A DNA stretch of 64,000 bases from a virus. Position 1 is the stretch's first letter. Each line of letters opens with the position of its first letter. The position numbers and the translations under genes are program-made. Below, piece after piece: positions 1 to 7,826 of the stretch. A model generated the notes under the pieces. It was given only the letters and a program-made list of their open reading frames with translations, was not told where the DNA came from and did not search any database. Location: IMG/VR virus record IMGVR_UViG_3300042298_000319, positions 1 to 64,000 of that record; one strand, 5' to 3'.

Positions 1-29
1 CTGCGGTGAAATTCGAGGTCTCACCGCAG
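1..29. repeat. 9-bp perfect inverted repeat
   Basis: CTGCGGTGA at 1-9 pairs with TCACCGCAG at 21-29 around an 11-base loop. It lies inside the partial gene just before the GroES-like gene. There is no T-run, so it is not a classical terminator. It could be a chance hairpin or an mRNA structure. Confidence 0.5.
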
Positions 30-82
30 TTGAAGCTTACATAATCGACCTCGCAAAACACTTGGAGTATTCAGATGACTGA
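1..82 (+). CDS. C-terminal end of a small phage protein (partial at left edge)
   Basis: Frame 2 is open from base 2 to a TGA at 80-82 and encodes about 26 residues ending LAKHLEYSDD. The other two forward frames stop within 45 bases. The stop lies inside the next gene's start region (ATGACTGA, 8-bp overlap), the kind of tight coupling seen across this plus-strand operon. Function is unknown. By position it lies somewhere downstream of the portal gene that leaves the window at the right edge. Confidence 0.55.
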   Translation, partial: CGEIRGLTAVEAYIIDLAKHLEYSDD

Positions 83-476
83 ACTAGCCATCGCTACAGA
101 AAGCGGTGAAGTGTCAACACTGCCACAAACCGCAGAAGAGAAGGCAACTCAACTCCCCGACCCGTCGGGGTACCACATATTAGTTGCCATTCCTGAAATA
201 GAAGAGAAGTATGACAGTGGCCTAATTAAAGCAGGCCAGACCGTACATTACGAGGAAGTCCTTAGCACGGTCTTCTTTGTCGTGAAACTCGGACCAGACT
301 GTTATAAAGACGACAAGAGATTCCCCGGTGGCCCTTGGTGCAAAGAGGGTGACTTTGTCTTGGCTCGTCCAAACAGCGGCACCAGACTGAAGATTCATGG
401 ACGGGAGTTCCGTCTAATTAATGATGACTCTGTCGAGGCCGTAGTCCAAGACCCACGCGGTATTTCACGAGCATAA
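75..476 (+). CDS. GroES-like (Cpn10-fold) co-chaperonin
   Basis: A 133-residue protein. After a roughly 28-residue acidic leader, the sequence GYHILVAIPEIEEKYDSGLI resembles the first strand and mobile loop of Cpn10 proteins. The later stretch KEGDFVLARPNSGTRLKI matches the usual GD.V....GT.. pattern of the GroES beta-barrel. The middle is longer than in bacterial GroES, as in other phage versions. The start has a GGAG ribosome site 8 bases upstream. Its place before scaffold and capsid genes suggests it adapts host GroEL for capsid folding. Fold assignment is by pattern only. Confidence 0.72.
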   Translation: MTELAIATESGEVSTLPQTAEEKATQLPDPSGYHILVAIPEIEEKYDSGLIKAGQTVHYEEVLSTVFFVVKLGPDCYKDDKRFPGGPWCKEGDFVLARPNSGTRLKIHGREFRLINDDSVEAVVQDPRGISRA

Positions 477-486
477 GGAGACAGAC

Positions 487-1443
487 ATGCCTATGGAACA
501 AACTGAGTATAAGTTCCCCGACGAGCTTGAGAACGAGACTACGACAGCGGAAGCTGAAGATGAGGACGAGCTTCTTGTTGAGATCGAGGACGATACCCCT
601 GAAGAAGACCGTGGTAAGGAACCACTTCCTGCCGATATTGTTAACTCTTTGGAAAAACCGGAGGATGGCGGGGAGTACCCCGAAGAGGTAGTCAGCCGGT
701 TTAAACAGTATAAGAAGGCTTGGCACGATGAGCGCCGGGAGAAGGAAGCAGCATTACGGGAACAGGCGGAAGCCCTACGTATTGCCCAAAGCCTTCTTGA
801 GGAGAACAAACTTCTCAAGACGACCCTGTCTTCTGGAGAGCAAGAGTATATAGCCACTGCCCGGTCAGCAGCCGAGACTGAGGTCGAGGTTGCTAAGCGC
901 AACTACCGGGAGGCGTATGACTCCGGCGACGCTGAGAAGTTAGTTGAGGCACAGCAAGCCCTAGTGGATGCGTCCTTAAAGTTGGATCGTACAAAACAAT
1001 ATAAGCCCACTTTACAAGATACAGAAACTGAGGTACAACTCCCGCAACCTCGGCAGGAACAAAAACCAGCCGACCCGAAATTCGCTGATTGGCAGCGCCG
1101 TAACTCCAACTGGTTCAATAAGGACGAGGAGATGACGGACGCAGCGATGGGACTGCATAAAAAGTTGTTTCGTGAGTACGGCCCTGAATATATTGGTACT
1201 GACGACTACTACAAGCGCATTGACGAGACTATGCGCAGGCGGTTCCCAGAAGCCTTTCCAAATGCTGCTGAGTCACAAAAATCTCAGCAAAAAAGTAAGC
1301 CGAGTACCGTCGTAGCATCAGCTAAGCGGAGCACGGCTCCGAAACAGGTGAGGCTAACAGCTACACAAGCAGCGTTAGCAAAGAAATTCAAACTGACCCC
1401 GGAGCAATACGCCCGCGAAGTCCTTAAATTACAAGGGAGTTGA
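487..1443 (+). CDS. Putative capsid scaffolding protein
   Basis: A 318-residue, highly charged protein. The first 60 residues are strongly acidic. Residues about 75-170 are a long Glu/Lys/Ala-rich predicted coiled coil, followed by a flexible Gln/Pro-rich linker. The C-terminus is basic with a short helix (about 290-318), a layout typical of phage scaffolds that contact capsid through a basic C-terminal helix. AAGGAG lies upstream of the ATG. It sits between the GroES-like gene and the decoration/capsid genes, where scaffolds usually lie. Sequence identity to a known scaffold was not tested. Confidence 0.65.
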   Translation: MPMEQTEYKFPDELENETTTAEAEDEDELLVEIEDDTPEEDRGKEPLPADIVNSLEKPEDGGEYPEEVVSRFKQYKKAWHDERREKEAALREQAEALRIAQSLLEENKLLKTTLSSGEQEYIATARSAAETEVEVAKRNYREAYDSGDAEKLVEAQQALVDASLKLDRTKQYKPTLQDTETEVQLPQPRQEQKPADPKFADWQRRNSNWFNKDEEMTDAAMGLHKKLFREYGPEYIGTDDYYKRIDETMRRRFPEAFPNAAESQKSQQKSKPSTVVASAKRSTAPKQVRLTATQAALAKKFKLTPEQYAREVLKLQGS

Positions 1444-1445
1444 TT

Positions 1446-1895
1446 ATGAGCGAGAACCGACTTACTAGAGAATTAGAAGCCCGTGCGCAACAGGAACGCC
1501 CTAAGCAGTGGGCTCCTGCTGAACTACTACCAGAACCTGATAAACAGGCTGGGTTTGCGTATAGGTGGGTACGCGTTGCTACGCTTAACAAAGCTGACCC
1601 CAAGAACATCTCCGCTAAATTGCGAGAAGGTTGGGAACCAGTAAGGATTGAGGAGCAACCTAAATTTAGACTGCTAGTCGACCCTAATAGTCGTTTTAAA
1701 GACAACATTGAGGTCGATGGGCTACTGTTATGCAAGACGCCTGAAGAGTTTGTGCAACAGCGTAATCAGTATTACGCAAACCAAACCATAGCTCAGACGA
1801 ATGCGATTGACAGCAGCTTCATGCGCGAGAACGATGTTCGTATGCCTCTTTTTGCTGAGAGAAAGTCTACGACCACGTTCGGCAAAGGTGGTTAA
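1446..1895 (+). CDS. Conserved-type phage protein of unknown function
   Basis: A 149-residue protein. I chose the ATG at 1446, preceded by AGGGAG, rather than the in-frame TTG at 1440. It is soluble and mixed charged, with no membrane segment. Its central part (LREGWEPVRIEEQPKFRLLV) looks like a small beta domain, and the tail ends FAERKSTTTFGKGG. It lies 2 bp after the scaffold candidate and just before the decoration-type protein, so a virion assembly or minor head role is likely. I do not recognise the family. Confidence 0.7.
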   Translation: MSENRLTRELEARAQQERPKQWAPAELLPEPDKQAGFAYRWVRVATLNKADPKNISAKLREGWEPVRIEEQPKFRLLVDPNSRFKDNIEVDGLLLCKTPEEFVQQRNQYYANQTIAQTNAIDSSFMRENDVRMPLFAERKSTTTFGKGG

Positions 1896-1916
1896 TCTCA
1901 ATTTTTGGAGTCAAAC

Positions 1917-2597
1917 ATGGCATATCCGACTGTAAATGCCCCTTACGGGCTAAAACCGATCAATCTGATCGGCGGTCAGGTGTTTGCGGGCCAGACTCGT
2001 GAACTCCCGATTGCAAGTAACTACGGTACTGCTATCTATAATGGCGACATCGTTCGCCTAGATGGTGGCACTATTGTTAAAGAGACCGGCACGACTACTG
2101 TTAACGCCAATGGCGTGACTGGCGTGTTCCTTGGTGTTAGCTACACCAATCCATCGACCGGCCAAAAGCTGTTCGCTAACTCATATCCGGGCAGTGTTGT
2201 TGCTTCGGACATCGTGGCTTATGTCGCTGATGATCCTGATCAACTGTTCAAGGTTGCTGTGACTGGCGGCGCTACTAGCTCCACCATCACTCCAATTTCG
2301 GGCACGATCTTGGGCAACAACATGGCTATTTCGCAGCCAGCCTCGAACACCACTATTTCGGGTAACTCGAACATTGGTGCTTATGATTCGGGCAGCAATA
2401 CTGCGCAGACGCTACCGTTCCGTGTCGTTGGCCTCGTTGAAGAGACTACCGATTCCAGCGGTAACTACAGCGAAGTTATTGTTAAGTGGAATGCTCCGCA
2501 CCCAACCATCACTATCGACTTCACGGCTGAAACCGCGTCGGTAACTCTGGCTGGCGGTCATTCTTATCTCAACCCGAACGGCCCAGATAGCGTATAA
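1917..2597 (+). CDS. Putative capsid decoration / minor structural protein
   Basis: A 226-residue protein that starts at the ATG at 1917, with TTTGGAG just upstream; the in-frame TTG at 1905 lies inside that ribosome site. The N-terminus (YPTVNAPYGLKPINLIGGQ) is followed by Gly/Thr/Ser-rich beta sequence, the style of phage head decoration or surface proteins. It has no cysteines and no membrane segment. It sits 12 bp before the major capsid gene, the usual place for decoration proteins. Confidence 0.6.
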   Translation: MAYPTVNAPYGLKPINLIGGQVFAGQTRELPIASNYGTAIYNGDIVRLDGGTIVKETGTTTVNANGVTGVFLGVSYTNPSTGQKLFANSYPGSVVASDIVAYVADDPDQLFKVAVTGGATSSTITPISGTILGNNMAISQPASNTTISGNSNIGAYDSGSNTAQTLPFRVVGLVEETTDSSGNYSEVIVKWNAPHPTITIDFTAETASVTLAGGHSYLNPNGPDSV

Positions 2598-2609
2598 GGG
2601 AGTTAAATC

Positions 2610-3518
2610 ATGGCTATTTCACGCGCACAACTACTGAAAGAGCTGCTCCCCGGCTTGAACGCTTTGTTCGGCATGGAGTACTCGCGTTATGGTGAGGAAC
2701 ACAAGGAAATCTACGAAACAGAGAGTTCCGAGCGTTCGTTCGAAGAAGAAACCAAGCTGTCCGGCTTCTCGGCAGCTCCGGTGAAAAACGAAGGTTCTGC
2801 GATTGCGTATGACAATGCGCAAGAAGCATGGACTGCACGATACAACCACGAAACTATTGCTCTGGGTTTCTCGCTGACCGAAGAGGCCATTGAAGATAAC
2901 CTGTATGACAGCCTGTCGGCTCGTTATACCAAGGCTCTGGCTCGTGCTATGTCGTATACCAAGCAAGTCAAAGCAGCAAACGTGTTGAACAACGGCTTTA
3001 ATGCTTCCTATCCGGGTGGCGACGGTAAAGCCCTGTTTGCAAACAACCACCCACTCGTCTCTGGCGGCACTAACTCGAACATCCCTTCGACTCCTGCTGA
3101 CTTGAACGAAACTTCGCTGGAAAACGCTGTGATTCAAATCGCTGCGTGGACTGACGAACGTGGTCTGCTGATTGCTGCGAAACCACAGAAGCTGATCATC
3201 CCACCGTCCCTCCAGTTCGTTGCTACTCGTCTGTTGGAAACCGAACTCCGTGTCGGTACCAACGATAACGACGTGAACGCACTGAAGAACAACGGTTCGA
3301 TCCCCGGCGGCTACACGATCAACCACTTCTTGACCGACAACAACGCATGGTTCCTGACCACTGACGTTCCAAACGGCATGAAGCACTTTGTTCGTACGCC
3401 TCTGGCGAACTCGATGGACGGTGACTTTGACACCGGCAACGTGCGTTACAAGGCTCGTGAGCGTTACTCGTTCGGCTGGTCTGACCCGCTGGGCATGTAC
3501 GGCTCGCAAGGCGCGTAA
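2610..3518 (+). CDS. Major capsid protein, Mu gpT-like
   Basis: A 302-residue protein. The sequence resembles the Mu-like major head subunit gpT family: an N-terminal helix (LLKELLPGLNALFG), then EETKLSGFSAAPVKNEG, the central YNHETIALGFSLTEEAIEDN, and a C-terminal RYKARERYSFGWSDPLGMYG. Length fits the family. The codons look well suited to strong expression, and an intrinsic terminator follows directly. It lies after scaffold and decoration genes. The family call is from memory of gpT-type proteins. Confidence 0.82.
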   Translation: MAISRAQLLKELLPGLNALFGMEYSRYGEEHKEIYETESSERSFEEETKLSGFSAAPVKNEGSAIAYDNAQEAWTARYNHETIALGFSLTEEAIEDNLYDSLSARYTKALARAMSYTKQVKAANVLNNGFNASYPGGDGKALFANNHPLVSGGTNSNIPSTPADLNETSLENAVIQIAAWTDERGLLIAAKPQKLIIPPSLQFVATRLLETELRVGTNDNDVNALKNNGSIPGGYTINHFLTDNNAWFLTTDVPNGMKHFVRTPLANSMDGDFDTGNVRYKARERYSFGWSDPLGMYGSQGA

Positions 3519-3521
3519 TAG

Positions 3522-3548
3522 AAAAGGGGGCTTTACGCCCCCTTTTTT
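3522..3548 (+). terminator. Rho-independent terminator after the major capsid gene
   Basis: An A-run is followed by a GC stem (GGGGGC / GCCCCC, loop TTTAC) and a T6 tract. It would separate the abundant capsid transcript from downstream small genes, or partly attenuate read-through. Confidence 0.9.
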
Positions 3549-3648
3549 GTAGTATATAAAGTAGGTATACCGGGTTTACCCGGTGCGTCAAACAGGCACC
3601 CGGCCTGACTTCATGCAGATTGACGCACCTAACCGCATGAGGAAAAAT

Positions 3649-4104
3649 ATGGCTCTTTCTACTACCCAAAGTATTTGGCGTTCGGGTGGCGGCGACACGA
3701 CTCGTACCGCGTATTGCGGTTCCGGTCTGATGGCTGCTCAGTTCTACATCCCTGACGCATCTGAAACCGCTAACGTGCTGGTTTCTTCTGTTTCTGGCGC
3801 ACCTGCACTTATTCTCCCAGCTGGCGCAGTTGTCGTTTCGGTAAGTGTTATCACTACCGGCGCGGGTTCTGTTGACCTTGGCACAACCGGCTACACCAGC
3901 GGCACCGCAACACCTGCGGCTATCGCTAACAACTTGTCTGTGGCAACTGCCGCGACTACCAGCATTGGTACTGTTGTGACCGGTACAGCTTCTACCGAGA
4001 TGGCTTACGTGACTTCCCGTAGTGACACAAGCGGCAACAACCCTGTTGCTGGCATCATCACTTACTTCGTCACCGATCCGCTGGTTGGTCAGCAAAACGT
4101 CTGA
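3649..4104 (+). CDS. Small structural-type protein, Thr/Ser/Gly-rich
   Basis: A 151-residue protein beginning at the ATG at 3649, preceded by TGAGGA. The longer reading from 3583 has no ribosome site. The composition is rich in Thr, Ala, Ser and Gly with alternating hydrophobic residues, suggesting a beta-structured virion protein. It follows the capsid gene and terminator and shares its 16-bp gap with the next gene. Family not recognised. Confidence 0.6.
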   Translation: MALSTTQSIWRSGGGDTTRTAYCGSGLMAAQFYIPDASETANVLVSSVSGAPALILPAGAVVVSVSVITTGAGSVDLGTTGYTSGTATPAAIANNLSVATAATTSIGTVVTGTASTEMAYVTSRSDTSGNNPVAGIITYFVTDPLVGQQNV

Positions 4105-4119
4105 TAAGGAGGCATCACC

Positions 4120-4392
4120 ATGATGCAAACAGACGTAAAAGCCGCGCAGGTAACCTCTACCAATACGGCGTATGGCGCTCCAACCCGTGTAAAAGCGGTA
4201 ACGGTCAGCTACGACGAAAGCGGAACTGTTGTTCTAAAAGACGGCGGTTCCGGCGGTACGACGAGGTTTTCTTTTACGGCTCCTGCGGCCAAGGGGTCAG
4301 TACACATTCTGTTCCCCGGCGAAGGCATCAAGTTCAACACGGATGTACATGCCACGCTGTCTAGCGCAACCATTGTGGTGTTCTATGGCTAA
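4120..4392 (+). CDS. Small beta-rich protein of unknown function
   Basis: A 90-residue protein with a strong AAGGAGG ribosome site. It is predicted to be a compact beta domain (VTVSYDESGTVVLKDGGSGG ... SVHILFPGEGIKFN), like small phage head or tail accessory proteins. Its stop lies inside the next gene's ATGGCTAA (8-bp overlap), so the two are translationally coupled. Confidence 0.65.
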   Translation: MMQTDVKAAQVTSTNTAYGAPTRVKAVTVSYDESGTVVLKDGGSGGTTRFSFTAPAAKGSVHILFPGEGIKFNTDVHATLSSATIVVFYG

Positions 4393-4639
4393 GTCTCCGG
4401 CGTGGCAAAGAAAAGAAGGGAAGAACCCCAAGGGCGGTTTAAACGCCAAGGGGCGGGCGTCGTATAACGCGGCGAACCCCGGTAAACCCGGATTGAAAGC
4501 GCCACAACCGGAGGGTGGGCCTCGTAAGAAATCATTCTGCGCCCGTATGGAAGGAATGAAAAAGAAGCTTACGAGTTCCAAGACAGCGAGCGACCCTAAT
4601 AGTCGTATTAACAAATCTTTACGAGCTTGGAAGTGTTAA
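4385..4639 (+). CDS. Small basic phage protein (SPAWQRKEGKNPKGGL type)
   Basis: An 84-residue, Lys/Arg/Gly-rich protein starting at the ATG at 4385, which overlaps the preceding stop. It opens MAKSPAWQRKEGKNPKGGLN and has a conserved-looking SFCARMEGMKKKL segment. Short phage proteins of this type are, as I recall, annotated DUF6321; that name is from memory. The basic character suggests nucleic acid or virion interaction. Function unknown. Confidence 0.75.
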   Translation: MAKSPAWQRKEGKNPKGGLNAKGRASYNAANPGKPGLKAPQPEGGPRKKSFCARMEGMKKKLTSSKTASDPNSRINKSLRAWKC

Positions 4640-4641
4640 CC

Positions 4642-4890
4642 GTGGACCTAGCATTCGTTTGGAATGGCGCGTTGTCGCTGTTTGTGGGCTTGTTTGCGTA
4701 TATTGCCCATGAAAAATTCTCTGAGCTTGCGCGTATCACTATTCTTTTGAATAAGACGCGTGAAGAAATTGCACGGGATAACGTGACAAAAGCGGAAGTG
4801 GATCGTATTACTGATCACATTGATCAGAGATTCAATAGGCTGGAGAATAAGATTGACCAGCTAATTGAGTCGCAAAGGAGAGTTTTATGA
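4642..4890 (+). CDS. Small membrane-anchored coiled-coil protein
   Basis: About 82 residues if the GTG at 4642 is the start (GGAAG 8 bases upstream); in-frame TTG at 4627 and GTG at 4633 are alternatives. One N-terminal membrane segment (WNGALSLFVGLFAYIA) is followed by a charged amphipathic coiled coil (residues about 25-80). The design resembles small phage membrane proteins, including some holin-associated ones. The stop overlaps the next start (ATGA). Confidence 0.65.
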   Translation: MDLAFVWNGALSLFVGLFAYIAHEKFSELARITILLNKTREEIARDNVTKAEVDRITDHIDQRFNRLENKIDQLIESQRRVL

Positions 4891-5672
4891 AAAAGAAGGC
4901 TAAAAAGTTCGGTACTGGGGGCACCATCCTTACCGGCTTAGGTGCTGGCTTTGTCGGCTCTGCTATATACGACAAGCTGATGAAGAACAAAGAAGATAAG
5001 GAAGACAAGTTCCAGAGCTTGAAGTCTGTAGACAGTAAAGGCCGCTCGCCGCAGGAACAGATAGATAAGCAAGTCGGTGCTAAGTCAGTAGAGCCTGAGA
5101 CTAAAGCTGCGCCAAAAGAAGAGACTCGTGAAGAGTATCTTGCGAAGAAGGTTAAGCCGATCAAAGAGACCGGCACTTTTTCTGGGTCTGATACAACTGA
5201 ACCTGATACTGACGTTAAAGACAACACCCCCGCACCTGCGCCTGTTAAGAAAGTTTCGACATCAAAGCCAACAGTGTCGTCATCTACTGCTGTAAAAATG
5301 GCCCCGCCTGATAACGCAGACCTTAAACCTAAGTCGGTTCCAAAGGCGCAGCCTAAAAAACCAGAAACTAAGATGCCTTTGCCATCTAGTGAGCGTCCGT
5401 CTAAGCCTTATCCAACTGGCAGTAAGTATGATCTTGAGGATAAAGCTAAGAGCGAAGATAAACCAAAACCGGCTAAGCCTAAGACTGCGCCTGTTACTAG
5501 GTATTCTAAGGACAAGGAAAAGGGCAGCGATAGTAAGTTTGTGCCACGACACCTGCGTAATACAACTCCGTTCAAGAAGGGCGGTATGGTTAAAAAGTAT
5601 AACGGCGGCTCCGCTTCTAGTCGAGGCGATGGCATTGCACAGCGCGGCAAGACTCGCGGGAGAATGGTCTGA
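4887..5672 (+). CDS. Lys/Pro/Ser-rich low-complexity protein with C-terminal KGG motif
   Basis: A 261-residue protein with a short hydrophobic N-terminal patch (TILTGLGAGFVGSAI), then roughly 200 residues of disordered Lys/Pro/Ser/Asp sequence. It ends with KKGGMVKKYNGG and GDGIAQRGKTRGRMV. That ending recurs in the next two genes. It is coupled on both sides (ATGA with the upstream gene, TGATG with the downstream one). A packaged DNA-binding or virion-associated protein is possible, but no function is shown. Confidence 0.7.
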   Translation: MKKKAKKFGTGGTILTGLGAGFVGSAIYDKLMKNKEDKEDKFQSLKSVDSKGRSPQEQIDKQVGAKSVEPETKAAPKEETREEYLAKKVKPIKETGTFSGSDTTEPDTDVKDNTPAPAPVKKVSTSKPTVSSSTAVKMAPPDNADLKPKSVPKAQPKKPETKMPLPSSERPSKPYPTGSKYDLEDKAKSEDKPKPAKPKTAPVTRYSKDKEKGSDSKFVPRHLRNTTPFKKGGMVKKYNGGSASSRGDGIAQRGKTRGRMV

Positions 5673-6067
5673 TGCCAAGCGTCTCAGGTAAACAACACCG
5701 TCTCATGGCTGCGGTGGCAACTAATCCAGCTGTGGCAAAGAAAACTAAGATTCCACAGTCTGTGGGAAAAGAGTTTATGGAAGCCGATAAAGGCAAGAAA
5801 TTTAAAGGAGGCGGTGAGATGAAAGAGTCAATGAAGAAGGTTAAGGAAGAGATTGGCTTCATGAAAAAGAAGGGTGCTCCTAAGTCCATGATCAAACATG
5901 AGATGGCTGAAGCTGGTATGAATAAAGGTGGCGGCGTCAAAAAGTACGCCGCTGGTGGTCTGGCTGCTGGTCACAAGTCGGCTGATGGTGTTGCCCACAA
6001 AGGCAAGACCAAAGCTAAACAGGTGACGATGAAGAGCGGCGGTAAGGCTGGCGGCAAGTATTGCTAA
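5672..6067 (+). CDS. Small basic protein, KGG-motif family
   Basis: A 131-residue Lys/Gly-rich protein. The N-terminal half (SVSGKQHRLMAAVATNP, then KIPQSVGKEFMEADKG) looks like a helical domain found in other phages' short proteins. The C-terminal half carries GGGVKKYAAGGLAAGHKSAD and GVAHKGKTK, the shared motif of this cluster. The start overlaps the upstream stop by 1 base (TGATG). Function unknown; small size and basic charge suggest DNA or virion contact. Confidence 0.75.
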   Translation: MPSVSGKQHRLMAAVATNPAVAKKTKIPQSVGKEFMEADKGKKFKGGGEMKESMKKVKEEIGFMKKKGAPKSMIKHEMAEAGMNKGGGVKKYAAGGLAAGHKSADGVAHKGKTKAKQVTMKSGGKAGGKYC

Positions 6068-6077
6068 GGAGATTGAG

Positions 6078-6428
6078 ATGAGACCTATCAAACCAAGAGG
6101 ACCTGCTGGCGGTGGTCGTCCTATGCCGGGCCCCGCTGTAAACGTACTACCTACTAGGGGTGGCCCTGCTGGTGGCGGTATGCCCGTTGGCCCTGCTGTG
6201 AACGTATTGCCTAATAAACCGACCGGCGGCGCTCCTATGATCGGTGGGGGTGGTCCGGCAAATCCGGCGCCAATGCCAATGCCGCGTCCTACTAGTATGC
6301 CCATGACTAATGTAAAACCTGCTGCGCCGGGAATGGGCATGAAGAAGGGCGGTAAGGTCAAATCGTCTGCTTCAAAGAGAGCAGATGGTATCGCTCAACG
6401 CGGTAAAACTAAGGGTAAGATCATATGA
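6078..6428 (+). CDS. Pro/Gly-rich small protein with KGG motif
   Basis: A 116-residue protein made mostly of Pro/Gly/Met repeats: GPAVNVLPT and GPAVNVLPN occur twice in tandem blocks of about 25 residues. It ends KKGGKVKSSASKRADGIAQ and RGKTKGKII, nearly the same as the gene at 4887. It has a GGAG ribosome site and an ATGA overlap with the next gene. Likely disordered; role unknown. Confidence 0.7.
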   Translation: MRPIKPRGPAGGGRPMPGPAVNVLPTRGGPAGGGMPVGPAVNVLPNKPTGGAPMIGGGGPANPAPMPMPRPTSMPMTNVKPAAPGMGMKKGGKVKSSASKRADGIAQRGKTKGKII

Positions 6429-6673
6429 TGCTTTCTCGCGGGATGGGCGATATAAGCCCAGCTAAGATCAAAACCATCAAAAAGCGTGATGGTAATGAGC
6501 CTGTGAAAGTGTATAAAAAGGGTGGCGAGGTCTGGGATAAGCCTCGCCCTAAAGGTCTTGGTAAGCCAAGTAAGCTTAGTCCTGAGAAAAAGTCCGCTGC
6601 AAAAGCAGCGGCTAAAGCCGCCGGGAGACCTTATCCTAATTTGATAGATAACATGCGGGCAGCGAGGGGGTAG
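6425..6673 (+). CDS. Small basic protein of the KGG cluster
   Basis: An 82-residue protein starting with the ATG that overlaps the previous stop. The sequence LSRGMGDISPAKIKTI is followed by VYKKGGEVWDK and a Lys/Ala-rich helix. The Lys-Gly-Gly motif sits mid-protein rather than at the C-terminus. Function unknown; similar short proteins occur, as I recall, in other tailed phages near structural genes. Confidence 0.7.
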   Translation: MMLSRGMGDISPAKIKTIKKRDGNEPVKVYKKGGEVWDKPRPKGLGKPSKLSPEKKSAAKAAAKAAGRPYPNLIDNMRAARG

Positions 6674-6675
6674 TT

Positions 6676-7074
6676 ATGGCTGGTGGCGGTCCAGTTGGTC
6701 AAGTAGGCAATCCGGGGGCACAGAGTATGCTCTCGTCTTCTATGCAGAGTATGCGTAGAATTAATCCGTATGGGGGCGGTAATCCTTATACCCAAGGGTT
6801 TCAAAACTATTCCAACTTTTCTCCTAGCCCCCCTCCTAGTATGCCGGGGTGGATGCAGCAAGCGCAGGAAGCGCAACAAAAGTTTCAGCAGAGTAGTCCT
6901 TATACGGAATACATGAACAAGCAAAAAGCGTTGCAAGAAGAGTTTGAAAACAGTCAGGGGTTTAAGGATTTTCAAACCCAGATGCAAGGGTTCCAGAAAC
7001 AACAGCAAGAATATCGTCCACCGTTTTCCCCGTATGGCGGGATGTATGGTGGTCTTGGTCGCATGTATTTTTAA
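6676..7074 (+). CDS. Gln/Gly/Pro-rich protein of unknown function
   Basis: A 132-residue protein, low-complexity and rich in Gln, Gly, Pro, Tyr and Met, with a central glutamine-rich predicted helix (about residues 55-115). It follows the KGG cluster by 2 bp and precedes the adaptor gene. No enzyme motif and no membrane segment. A minor virion protein is possible from position alone. Confidence 0.6.
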   Translation: MAGGGPVGQVGNPGAQSMLSSSMQSMRRINPYGGGNPYTQGFQNYSNFSPSPPPSMPGWMQQAQEAQQKFQQSSPYTEYMNKQKALQEEFENSQGFKDFQTQMQGFQKQQQEYRPPFSPYGGMYGGLGRMYF

Positions 7075-7085
7075 TTTAAATAATC

Positions 7086-7826
7086 ATGGCCTTTACAACT
7101 AGTAACACAAGTTTCAACCCCGACCTTAACGAAATTTTTGAAGAGGCGTTTGAGCGTTGCGGGCTTGAGTTGCGTACCGGCTATGACTTTCGTACGGCAC
7201 GGCGCAGCCTTAATTTTCTTATTGGTGAGTGGGCTAACCGAGGTATCAACTTGTGGACGATTGAGCAAGGCTCAATTAATTTAGTACAAGGGGTGGTTAC
7301 ATATGATTTACCTAATGATACCGTTGATCTTATTGAACATGTTATTCGCACTGATTCCGGACAAGGTCCTAACCAGACTGATCTAAATATAACTCGAATC
7401 AGCGTATCTACGTATTCAACTATCCCAAATAAACTAACGCAAGGCCGTCCTATTCAAGTTTGGATTAATCGGCAGAGCGGGCAGACGACCGATTTATTGG
7501 GCGCAACCCCAAAGTATCCACAAATTAATGTATGGCCTGCACCAGACCAAGGCACGCAACTAAACCCATATTACGTGTTTTATTACTGGCGGTTAAAACG
7601 TATTTATGATGCAGGTAATGGAACTAACGTAGTAGATATACCGTTCCGTTTCCAGAACTGTTTAGTAGCGGGCCTTGCTTATATGATTTCTGTAAAAAAG
7701 CCGGAAGTTGACCCAATGCGCATCCAAGCTCTAAAGGCTATGTATGATGAAGCGTGGGATTTAGCGGCGGGCGAAGACCGCGAAAAAGCGGCTGACCGTC
7801 TAGTGCCACGGGAGATGTTTTTCTAA
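7086..7826 (+). CDS. Head-tail adaptor, T7 gp11 / P22 gp4-like
   Basis: A 246-residue protein. The pattern is that of podovirus adaptor or tail tubular protein A-like proteins: an N-terminal helical bundle (DLNEIFEEAFERCGLEL, RTARRSLNFLIGEWANRGIN), then a beta insertion with YDLPNDTVDLIEHVI, then a C-terminal helical region (ALKAMYDEAWDLAAGEDREK). It lies after capsid genes. It would bind the portal ring and form the collar. The next gene's ATG shares its last base. Confidence 0.75.
   Translation: MAFTTSNTSFNPDLNEIFEEAFERCGLELRTGYDFRTARRSLNFLIGEWANRGINLWTIEQGSINLVQGVVTYDLPNDTVDLIEHVIRTDSGQGPNQTDLNITRISVSTYSTIPNKLTQGRPIQVWINRQSGQTTDLLGATPKYPQINVWPAPDQGTQLNPYYVFYYWRLKRIYDAGNGTNVVDIPFRFQNCLVAGLAYMISVKKPEVDPMRIQALKAMYDEAWDLAAGEDREKAADRLVPREMFF

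Noticed and set aside
2631-3509. 292-aa reading frame on the minus strand
   Set aside because: It lies exactly opposite the major capsid gene, has unusual composition (Val/Arg/Gln-rich), and no ribosome site. It follows from codon bias in the capsid gene.
3319-4128. 269-aa minus-strand frame
   Set aside because: Opposite capsid end, terminator and next gene, crossing the strong terminator; Cys/Arg/Ser-rich composition typical of shadows.
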